Assembly: GCF_029223185.1 (NCBI RefSeq)
Contig: NZ_JARHUG010000012.1
Span: 1 to 64,000, forward strand
Length of the DNA stretch: 64,000 nucleotides
Source of the DNA: Aliiglaciecola sp. CAU 1673
Lineage (GTDB): Bacteria; Pseudomonadota; Gammaproteobacteria; Enterobacterales; Alteromonadaceae
Direction: 5' to 3'
The position numbers and the translations under genes are program-made. Under the pieces are notes generated by a model. It was not told where the DNA came from and ran no database searches. It was given only the letters and a program-made list of their open reading frames with translations. Positions 57,623 to 64,000 of the stretch are shown here, piece by piece (the stretch's first letter is position 1; each line of letters starts with the position of its first letter).

Positions 57623-58240
57623 ATGGGGCAGTGGTTGCATTGGATCGATTTACTCGGCGTCGCCGTCTTTGCGGTGTCCGGGACGTTAATGGCCTATCGC
57701 AAACATATGGACGGCTTCGGTGTGGTGGTGTTGGCCTCTGTAACGGCCATCGGCGGCGGTACTCTGCGCGATATGATCCTCGACTTACCGGTGTTCTGGG
57801 TGCAAGAACCGGATTTTTTGTATGCCATTATGGCTGCTGCCCTGGCGACTATTTTATGGTTACGGGCCCGGGAAACCTTTCCTCTTCAAGTGCTGCTGGT
57901 GGCCGACGCCTTTGGTTTGGCCTTTTTTAATGTAATGGGTCTGCAAAAGGCCCTGAATTATGGTGCCGGTCCTTTTATTGCGATAGTGATGGGAGTGATG
58001 ACTGGGGTCTTTGGCGGCCTTATCCGTGATGTGATCTGCCGGGAAATCCCGTTAGTACTGAAGGGAGAGCTTTACGCCACCACCTGCATTATCGGTGGTG
58101 TGTTGTATGTATTGGCCATTGAGCTTGGGATGAATTTGCTGACGGCTATGTTATTGGGGATGGTGGCGACCTTACTGGTGCGCCTGGGCGCCATTCGCTG
58201 GCACTGGCAGCTACCGGTTTTTGGGCCGCACCCGGATTAG
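57623..58240 (+). CDS. TRIC-family (UPF0126) cation channel
   Basis: A 205-residue inner-membrane protein with seven helices in two inverted three-helix repeats. Each repeat carries the glycine-rich GGGTLRDM (first) and FGGLIRDVICREIPLVL (second) that define the TRIC/UPF0126 family; homologues form trimeric potassium-type channels. ATG at 57623 is chosen over a TTG six bases earlier. It is not part of the ilv pathway and is separated from comM by 56 bp. Confidence 0.9.
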   Translation: MGQWLHWIDLLGVAVFAVSGTLMAYRKHMDGFGVVVLASVTAIGGGTLRDMILDLPVFWVQEPDFLYAIMAAALATILWLRARETFPLQVLLVADAFGLAFFNVMGLQKALNYGAGPFIAIVMGVMTGVFGGLIRDVICREIPLVLKGELYATTCIIGGVLYVLAIELGMNLLTAMLLGMVATLLVRLGAIRWHWQLPVFGPHPD

Positions 58241-58296
58241 CCGAAACCCACACCCTTGGCTAGGCTTAATCCAATGCAACTGCAATGGAAGCAAGC

Positions 58297-59811
58297 ATGG
58301 CTCTGTCAGTGGTACATACCCGTGCCAGCCTTGGCATCGACACGCCGGCTATTCAGGTTGAGGTGCATCTTTCGCCTGGTCTGCCGGCCTTTCATATCGT
58401 CGGACTGCCCGAAGCCTCGGTGCGTGAGGCACGTGACCGGGTACGTAGCGCATTGATCAATTCTGGTTTTGAGTTTCCTGCCCGGCGCATCACCGTTAAC
58501 TTGGCGCCAGCGGATCTGCCCAAAGAAGGTGGCCGTTTCGATTTGGCCATTGCCATCGGTATTGTCGCTGCTGCCGGTCAAATCAAAGCCGATTGGCTGG
58601 AGGATGTTGAGCTCACCGGTGAACTGGCCCTATCGGGCGAACTTCGACCTATTCGCGGTGCGCTGCCTTTTGCCCATGCCTGCTATAAAGACGGGCGAAC
58701 CTTGATATTGCCGCTGCAAAATGCTGAAGAAGCAGCACTTATTGGCGGATTAAAGCTTTATGCTGCCACCCGCTTACTGGAGGTGTTTCAGCACTTAAAT
58801 GGTCAGCAAACACTGCCGTTATTTACTGCAGAAAAACCCCCGGAGCCCTCCCCAGAGCAGCCGGATCTGAAAGACGTGACTGGTCAGCAAACCGCGAAGC
58901 GGGCGCTGGAAATTGCCGCTGCAGGCGGACATCACATCCTATTTGCCGGACCTCCCGGTACCGGTAAAACCATGCTGGCCAGTCGTTTAGCCGGGATCTT
59001 GCCGCCCATGAGCGAAGAAGAATCCTTGCAGACTGCGTCCTTACACTCCATCGCCGGTCACGGACTGGAACCGCAACATTGGCGCTGTCGGCCATTTCGC
59101 CATCCACACCACACAGCCTCTGCCATTGCCCTGGTGGGTGGTGGCAGTCCGCCCAAGCCGGGAGAAGTCTCTTTGGCGCATAATGGCGTGTTGTTTTTGG
59201 ATGAACTGCCCGAGTTCGACAGACGGGTATTGGATGTACTCCGAGAGCCATTGGAGTCCGGCTCCGTATCTATTTCCCGGGCCGCCCATCAAGCCCTTTT
59301 CCCCGCTGCTTTTCAGTTAGTGGCGGCAATGAATCCCAGCCCCACCGGCAGCATTGATGATGGCCGCAGTACCTGTGAGCAGATCCTCAAATATCTTAAT
59401 CGACTGTCCGGCCCCTTTTTGGACAGAATCGATCTTCAGGTGGAAGTGCCCAGACAATCGATCACCCATCATTCTGATGCTGCGCAGCCTTCAGAGTCCA
59501 GTAACACAGTGCGTAAGCGGGTGCTGTTGGCCAGAGACCGGCAGTTACAGCGGCAACAAAAAACCAATGCCCAATTGGCCGGTTCCGAAGTGGATAAACA
59601 CTGTCCATTGGATAATGAAGACAGGCTTTTCCTGCAACAGGCTTGCGAAAAACTGGGGTTATCCATGCGTAGCTACCACCGAATTCTTAAAGTGGCGCGC
59701 ACTATTGCCGATTTAGACAAGCAGACCCGTGTTGACCGAAACGCGCTCGCAGAAGCCTTGCAGTATAGGGCTTTTGATCGCCTATTGAGCCAATTCGCGC
59801 GGCCATTGTAG
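58297..59811 (+). CDS. comM: ComM/YifB AAA+ helicase
   Basis: A 504-residue hexameric AAA+ protein that drives branch migration of DNA during natural transformation. N-terminal Lon-like fold (LPAFHIVGLPEASVREARDRV), Walker A GPPGTGKTM, Walker B LFLDELPEFD, and the Mg-chelatase-type C-terminal lid (LGLSMRSYHRILKVARTIADL). ATG at 58297 is preferred over 58285 because GGAAG precedes it and MALSVVHTRA matches the family start. Its position beside ilvL is conserved in enterobacteria. Confidence 0.93.
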   Translation: MALSVVHTRASLGIDTPAIQVEVHLSPGLPAFHIVGLPEASVREARDRVRSALINSGFEFPARRITVNLAPADLPKEGGRFDLAIAIGIVAAAGQIKADWLEDVELTGELALSGELRPIRGALPFAHACYKDGRTLILPLQNAEEAALIGGLKLYAATRLLEVFQHLNGQQTLPLFTAEKPPEPSPEQPDLKDVTGQQTAKRALEIAAAGGHHILFAGPPGTGKTMLASRLAGILPPMSEEESLQTASLHSIAGHGLEPQHWRCRPFRHPHHTASAIALVGGGSPPKPGEVSLAHNGVLFLDELPEFDRRVLDVLREPLESGSVSISRAAHQALFPAAFQLVAAMNPSPTGSIDDGRSTCEQILKYLNRLSGPFLDRIDLQVEVPRQSITHHSDAAQPSESSNTVRKRVLLARDRQLQRQQKTNAQLAGSEVDKHCPLDNEDRLFLQQACEKLGLSMRSYHRILKVARTIADLDKQTRVDRNALAEALQYRAFDRLLSQFARPL

Positions 59812-59829
59812 GTTCAAAGTGCTAACTAA

Positions 59830-59852
59830 AAAGCGCGATAAAATCCGCGCTT
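59830..59852. other. Small palindrome after comM
   Basis: AAGCGCG / CGCGCTT with an 8-nt loop lies 20 bp past the comM stop. Without a T-run it is at best a weak terminator. The rest of the 235-bp gap to 60046 shows nothing recognisable beyond an AT-rich start region before the PEGA/FGE gene. Confidence 0.35.
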
Positions 59853-60046
59853 GTAAGGACATTGCCTCTGGTTTGCTGCGTAAACCTACTAGAGACTTGC
59901 GCTTTACTAGACAACTCAATAGCATAGGGCATTGATGTGGCATCAAATACCCAACTGGGTGTTATATAAATAAGAACAATAACGCCGTTGAAAAACCAGA
60001 AGAACAACAGCAGTTTGCCGGCTGGCGACCCGTTTGGAATGGAATA

Positions 60047-61939
60047 ATGAAGCGAATAGCACACCTTGCTCTGTCGATGGCTCTCGTATGTTCGACGGGA
60101 GTGATCGCAGCAGAAAAGTTATCTGTGACTGAAATCCAGCAGCAGATCCTGGCCAACCAAAGCGACTACGACAGCTTCCAGCGCAATCTTGATAGTGAAA
60201 TTGCTCTCGCTGCTTCCATGGAAAAGGAACTGGCCGCCTTGCGTGCCAAAGGCAAAGAACTGGAAACAAGTCGGCAAACCAAATTGGCCGAAATGAATGT
60301 GCAGTATGAGCGCATTATTGAAGATCCCAGTATCGACATTACCCCGGCCCGCGAAGCCTATCTGGCTGCTGTACGTGCCCACAAAAACAACAAAGACGCT
60401 ATTTCCAGCAAATACAACGACTGGCAGAAAAAGCTGGCGGATGTAGAACAGATGCGTGTGTCTAAGCACAGCTTATTGAACAAAATTGAGAGTCTTAAGG
60501 AGCAGTTGAATAACGCCCGTATTGACCGTCTGTTCCGTGAGTTTAATCGTCAGGAAATGGTGTCCGTCAGTCAGGAAGTGGCCTGTGACCGCGACGAAAC
60601 CATCGCTAAATGTACCGACAGAGGTAAGTTCCTGGCCAAGCAAAAGGCGTCCAAGCGTTTCTTGGATCAGCTGTATGACAGTCTGACCGAGTCCGAAGCG
60701 GCCAAACAGCAACGTCCCAATTCTGAAGGTTATGTACTGTTGCAGCGCAGTGATGTGGTGCAGGAAGGTTTCAGTGGTGCCGCTAACTATAACGTTCAGT
60801 TGAACGTGGAAGTGAAAGGTAACCTGAAGCGCTCAGACGCTTGTAAATTGCTGGGGCTTGATCGTCGTTACTGTGTTGAAGATCGCCGTACCAGTGCGCC
60901 GGAAAGCAGCAGCGTGGTGCAGGTTTCGGGGATGGACAGCAATCTGAATATGGCCGATGACTCGGTGATGCATGAGCTGACCCTGCGCTCCAATGTGTTT
61001 GACGATGAAGTCTTTATCAATGGTGTCAGCTACGGCTCCACCAAGTTACAGGTGATGTTACCCGCAGGTACTCATGATCTTGAAGTGGTCAAGCGCGGTT
61101 ATGAAACCTACAAGCAACGTCTGAACCTGAAAGAAAGTACCACCTTAAAAGTGGAATTAAGACGCGCCCAATTTGCCTTTAACAAGGGTGAAAAGGTGCA
61201 GGACATCCTGTTTGGTGATGTGCCCGGGCCGCAGCTGGTAGTGGTTCCCTCGGGCGCTTACCGTATGGGTGATATCAATGGCACCGGTCTTGAAAATGAA
61301 CGCCCCGTGCAAAGTAAAACCATTGCCAATTCTTTTGGCATCAGCGAAACAGAAATCACTGTTGCCGAGTTTCGTCGCTTTGTAGATGAAACCAGCTACG
61401 TTACCGACGCCGAGAAAGACAAAGGATGTGCCTACTATGAGCAGGGCTCGCCGGTTTGGCAGGAGCAACTCAACTGGCGTACACCGGGTTATGCCAATAC
61501 CGCCAATCACCCTGTGGTGTGTATTAGCCAGCAGGATGCTTTGGCTTATGTAAATTGGTTAAGCCGCACCAGCGGTAATAAGTATCGCCTGCCCAGTGAA
61601 GAAGAGTGGGAATATGCGGCCCGTGGCGGCAAAGAAACCGATTATTGGTGGGGCGACAGTGTCGGCTCTGGTAATGCCAACTGTGGTTGGTGTGGCAGCC
61701 AGTGGTCCAATATCAGCGCCGCGCCGGTGGCCTCTTTTGACCGTAACAGCTATGGCCTGTTTGATACCGCTGGCAACGTTTGGGAATGGACCGTAAGCAG
61801 TGCTTCTAAAAGTGGCTCTGTAGTGCGTGGTGGCGCCTGGAACTTTGCACCGCGTCTGTCCCGGGTATCCACGCGTATGGAACTCGACCCCAATTTCCGG
61901 GCCAATTACATCGGTTTTCGGGTCGTCCGAGAAAGATAA
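60047..61939 (+). CDS. Periplasmic PEGA and FGE/SUMF1-domain protein
   Basis: A 630-residue exported protein. Signal peptide MKRIAHLALSMALVCSTGVIAA; an alpha-helical coiled coil (residues about 25-165); a PEGA domain (DDEVFINGVSYGSTKLQVMLPAGTHDLEVVKRGYETYKQRL, about 325-370); and a C-terminal sulfatase-modifying-factor fold (VVPSGAYRMGDINGTG ... RLPSEEEWEYAARGG ... GNVWEWTVS ... RGGAWNF ... IGFRVVRER). The two active cysteines of true formylglycine enzymes are not in their usual place, so it is likely a binding or structural FGE homologue. GGAATGGAATA precedes the ATG. It is isolated, with its own terminator. Such proteins occur in Shewanella and Vibrio with no assigned role. Confidence 0.85.
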   Translation: MKRIAHLALSMALVCSTGVIAAEKLSVTEIQQQILANQSDYDSFQRNLDSEIALAASMEKELAALRAKGKELETSRQTKLAEMNVQYERIIEDPSIDITPAREAYLAAVRAHKNNKDAISSKYNDWQKKLADVEQMRVSKHSLLNKIESLKEQLNNARIDRLFREFNRQEMVSVSQEVACDRDETIAKCTDRGKFLAKQKASKRFLDQLYDSLTESEAAKQQRPNSEGYVLLQRSDVVQEGFSGAANYNVQLNVEVKGNLKRSDACKLLGLDRRYCVEDRRTSAPESSSVVQVSGMDSNLNMADDSVMHELTLRSNVFDDEVFINGVSYGSTKLQVMLPAGTHDLEVVKRGYETYKQRLNLKESTTLKVELRRAQFAFNKGEKVQDILFGDVPGPQLVVVPSGAYRMGDINGTGLENERPVQSKTIANSFGISETEITVAEFRRFVDETSYVTDAEKDKGCAYYEQGSPVWQEQLNWRTPGYANTANHPVVCISQQDALAYVNWLSRTSGNKYRLPSEEEWEYAARGGKETDYWWGDSVGSGNANCGWCGSQWSNISAAPVASFDRNSYGLFDTAGNVWEWTVSSASKSGSVVRGGAWNFAPRLSRVSTRMELDPNFRANYIGFRVVRER

Positions 61940-61946
61940 GCAAGAT

Positions 61947-61975
61947 AAACCGGCGAAAGCCGGTTTTGTTTTTTA
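61947..61975 (+). terminator. Terminator of the PEGA/FGE gene
   Basis: The stem AAACCGGC / GCCGGTTTT with a GAAA tetraloop is followed by GTTTTTT: a strong intrinsic terminator just past the stop codon. Confidence 0.9.
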
Positions 61976-61980
61976 GGGCC

Positions 61981-62865
61981 TCATAAAACTGGGGCCCACA
62001 CCACACAGATCGCTGCTATCACAATCAATGCTAACCCTTGTTTATCGGTACGGGCCAGCTTTTCACGAAACCAGTAAGCGGAAATCAGCAAGCTGAACAA
62101 CACTTCTACCTGCCCCAGGGTTTTCACTAAGGCGACGCTCTCCAGACTCATGGCAGTGAACCAACCTATGGAGCCTAAGCAGCTGGTGACGCTGATTGCC
62201 AATACCAGTTTAGGGCGCAACAGCAGTGCCTTTAAAGTGGCCGGATCACGAAGCAGTAGCCAACTCACCAATGTCAGGGTCTGGATCAGGATCACAAACA
62301 GTAGCACCCAAGCCGCTCCATGTGGGAAGGGGACGTCCAGGACCAGGCTGGCTTCTCTGACCCATAAAGATGTCAGCGCAAAGGCCAGACCGCTGCCAAG
62401 CCCAAGCAACAGGGTCATAAACGACCAATTCCTTACCTGCCGGATGCCGCTCAATAAAAACACGGCCATCGCCCCCAGAGCGACGCCTAACCATCCCAGC
62501 CAATCCAGGGAAGTGGTAAAGAACATCACCCCTAGTATGGCAGCCAAAATGGCTTCACTTTTAGCCAGACCTACGCCGATTGCATAGTTACGTAGTTTGA
62601 ATAACTTGACCATCAACGCAGTCGCCAGGATCTGCATGAGTGCAGCCGAGAACGTCAAGATCAGAAAGTCGGCAGAGAACTGCGGAACTTGTGTCGGACG
62701 CCCATGATAAAGGGCAATCAGATACAGTATGACCATTGGGCCGGCATACAGGAATCGCGCCAGGGTCACACCCGCTGTGGAAACGTCACGACTGAGTTGT
62801 TTTTGAAAAGCATTGCGCCAGGCCTGCATAAAGGCCGCCATCAGCGTGAAGGGGATCCAAAGCAT
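61981..62865 (-). CDS. EamA/DMT-superfamily transporter
   Basis: A 294-residue inner-membrane carrier with ten helices in two five-helix EamA units (VILYLIALYHG; FLILTFSAALMQILATALMV; AILAAILGVMFFT; and the repeat beginning WVLLFVILIQTLTLVSWLLL). The conserved end VLFSLLISAYWFREKLARTDKQGLALIVIAAICVVW is typical of drug/metabolite exporters. The substrate is unknown; with ilvY next door, amino-acid export is conceivable but unsupported. Convergent with the PEGA/FGE gene and 33 bp past ilvY on the same strand. Confidence 0.85.
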   Translation of the reverse strand: MLWIPFTLMAAFMQAWRNAFQKQLSRDVSTAGVTLARFLYAGPMVILYLIALYHGRPTQVPQFSADFLILTFSAALMQILATALMVKLFKLRNYAIGVGLAKSEAILAAILGVMFFTTSLDWLGWLGVALGAMAVFLLSGIRQVRNWSFMTLLLGLGSGLAFALTSLWVREASLVLDVPFPHGAAWVLLFVILIQTLTLVSWLLLRDPATLKALLLRPKLVLAISVTSCLGSIGWFTAMSLESVALVKTLGQVEVLFSLLISAYWFREKLARTDKQGLALIVIAAICVVWAPVL

Positions 62866-62898
62866 TGATATCGCCAGAGCGTTAAAGCGCTGATGGTA

Positions 62899-63759
62899 TC
62901 AGACTTGATCCAGCAAGGCGCGGACAAGAGGTTCGTTACTACGGCCTTTGAGACAGCACAGCCCCAGTTTAAAAGACTCTATTCCTTCCAGGGGAAGCAT
63001 GGTGATGCGGTTGGCGACGATGGAATGCTCCACCACGGCTTTAGGCACAATCCCTACGCCACAGCCCAATGCTACCATGCTGACAATAGCTTCATGCCCG
63101 GTAACCGAGGCATACACTTTAGGACGAATACCGTGCTCGGTTAACCAGTGGTGCACAATGCGCTTTGAAGGGCCTGACTCCGGCAACACCATTGGCACCG
63201 TGCGCCAATCCAATTGCTGCCACTGACTTAATCGGTAGCCGGCCGGACAAATCAGCACAAAAGGCAGCACATCCAACTGATGAAAAGATAATTCTGTGGG
63301 GAAATCCGGGGTACCTGCGGCAATGGCTAAGTCTGCTTCCTGGTTAATGACTTTACTGGTGGCCAGGGCCGGATCTCCGGTGGTCAAACGGATTTCCACT
63401 TGCGGATAAGCCTGTCGAAAGCGCTCTAATAAGGCTGGCAGATGGCTATAGCTGGCGGTCACCGAACAAAACAGACTGAGCTCGCCTTTTAACAGCTGAC
63501 TGTCTTGCTTGAGTTCGCTTTTCAGGCGCTGCCAGTCTTCCAAAGTCTGCGCGCTGAATGCCAGTAACTTAGCGCCGGCCGCGGTTAGTTTTACGCTGCG
63601 GTTGTCTCGCACAAATAGCGCCGCACCGCAGTCCTCTTCCAGTCGCTGGATAGCCCGGCTCAGGGTTGGTGGGCTGACATGCATGGCCTCTGCGGTCTTG
63701 GCGAAATGCAGACTGTCGGCAAGATGCTGAAAGAGTTGCAGGGTACGTATATCCATCAT
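62899..63759 (-). CDS. ilvY: LysR-type activator IlvY
   Basis: A 286-residue regulator. The DNA-binding helix-turn-helix is FAKTAEAMHVSPPTLSRAIQRLEEDCGAALFVRDNRSVKLT (about residues 18-58). The effector domain binds acetolactate or acetohydroxybutyrate in E. coli IlvY and activates ilvC. Identification rests on the divergent ilvC 147 bp away, the same arrangement as in enterobacteria. Confidence 0.93.
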   Translation of the reverse strand: MMDIRTLQLFQHLADSLHFAKTAEAMHVSPPTLSRAIQRLEEDCGAALFVRDNRSVKLTAAGAKLLAFSAQTLEDWQRLKSELKQDSQLLKGELSLFCSVTASYSHLPALLERFRQAYPQVEIRLTTGDPALATSKVINQEADLAIAAGTPDFPTELSFHQLDVLPFVLICPAGYRLSQWQQLDWRTVPMVLPESGPSKRIVHHWLTEHGIRPKVYASVTGHEAIVSMVALGCGVGIVPKAVVEHSIVANRITMLPLEGIESFKLGLCCLKGRSNEPLVRALLDQV

Positions 63760-63905
63760 GTTTCAAAAAATGAAATATTGTGTTGTAAATATATCATTTT
63801 AAACAACGAAGGCCATGCACTATGCTCCAATCATCAAGCGAGTACGTCACTTTACTTGCAAGGTATGAAGAAGCGAATTCGCCCGATAGGGCATTGGAGA
63901 TAACG
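63760..63905. promoter_or_regulatory. ilvY-ilvC divergent control region
   Basis: This 146-bp gap includes the inverted arms TGAAATAT / ATATATCA (about 63771-63797) and the palindrome TTTCAAAAAATGAAA (63761-63775) near the ilvY start, fitting paired IlvY operators. GGAG lies before ilvC. Confidence 0.45.
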
Positions 63906-64000
63906 ATGGCTAATTATTTTAATTCCCTGAATCTGCGTCAGCAGCTGGAACAGCTGGGACAATGCCGCTTTATGCAGCGTAATGAATTCAACCAGGGTTG
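63906..64000 (+). CDS. ilvC: Ketol-acid reductoisomerase IlvC, 5' end only
   Basis: The first 31 codons read [20 protein letters not shown], the start of the long (class II, about 490-residue) IlvC of gammaproteobacteria. IlvC converts acetolactate to dihydroxyisovalerate with NADPH and metal, between IlvG/M and IlvD. GGAG lies six bases before the ATG. The window ends inside the gene. Regulated by IlvY from the divergent gene. Confidence 0.93.
   Translation, partial: MANYFNSLNLRQQLEQLGQCRFMQRNEFNQG

Overview
The window looks like chromosome from a marine gammaproteobacterium of the order Alteromonadales, perhaps Alteromonadaceae. The reasons are the ilvGMEDA/yifB and fre-ubiD neighbourhoods, a HPPD/FAH tyrosine-degradation operon, ubiK, srkA, ccoG, a B12-riboswitch-controlled TonB receptor, REP-like palindromes and a MITE-like repeat. 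Base composition is near 50 % GC. No rRNA, tRNA, CRISPR array, prophage or transposase gene was seen.

Layout. 0.1-5.6 kb: an intact catalase-peroxidase (katG), a secreted YD/RHS-like protein, and a ruined second catalase-peroxidase that keeps its export signal but has lost its N-terminal haem domain. 5.9-19.5 kb: an accessory catabolic island with a MocR regulator carrying an extra C-terminal domain, a nitrilase-superfamily amidase, a TonB receptor, a TPR-sulfotransferase, a beta-lactamase-fold hydrolase, an MFS transporter, a LysR regulator, a succinate-semialdehyde-type dehydrogenase and a GABA-type aminotransferase. It reads as uptake and degradation of an amide that releases a GABA-like omega-amino acid. 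19.6-22.8 kb: the tyrosine operon hppD-VOC-FAH, divergent from a MarR regulator with a good promoter and operator. 23-30.4 kb: an alpha/beta hydrolase, two small membrane proteins, and an RND efflux pump divergent from its TetR regulator. 30.8-37.2 kb: ccoG-srkA with a duplicated srkA tail, a cobalamin riboswitch with a BtuB-like receptor, and two tandem DsbA paralogues.

37.3-44.4 kb: a self-contained sigma-54 export module. A -24/-12 promoter precedes HlyD adaptor, ABC ATPase and duplicated-FtsX permease genes, followed by an NtrC-type response regulator and its histidine kinase. 44.4-50.9 kb: housekeeping and small genes (DUF2569, fre, ubiD, a DUF1579-like protein, TIGR02647, DUF2750, ubiK, a GlxA-type regulator, a 59-residue membrane peptide), a MITE-like element wedged between two stop codons, and a DUF4287 gene.

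50.9-64 kb: branched-chain amino acid biosynthesis. ilvLGMEDA runs on the minus strand behind a 32-residue Leu/Val/Ile-rich leader peptide and attenuator. A TRIC channel, comM, a PEGA/FGE-domain protein and a DMT transporter separate it from the divergent ilvY-ilvC pair; ilvC is cut by the window end.

The most interesting items are the MocR-controlled island with its repeated operator-like motif, the sigma-54 exporter with built-in regulators, the srkA 3' duplication with mostly synonymous divergence, the katG relic, and the possible non-canonical dioxygenase in the tyrosine operon.
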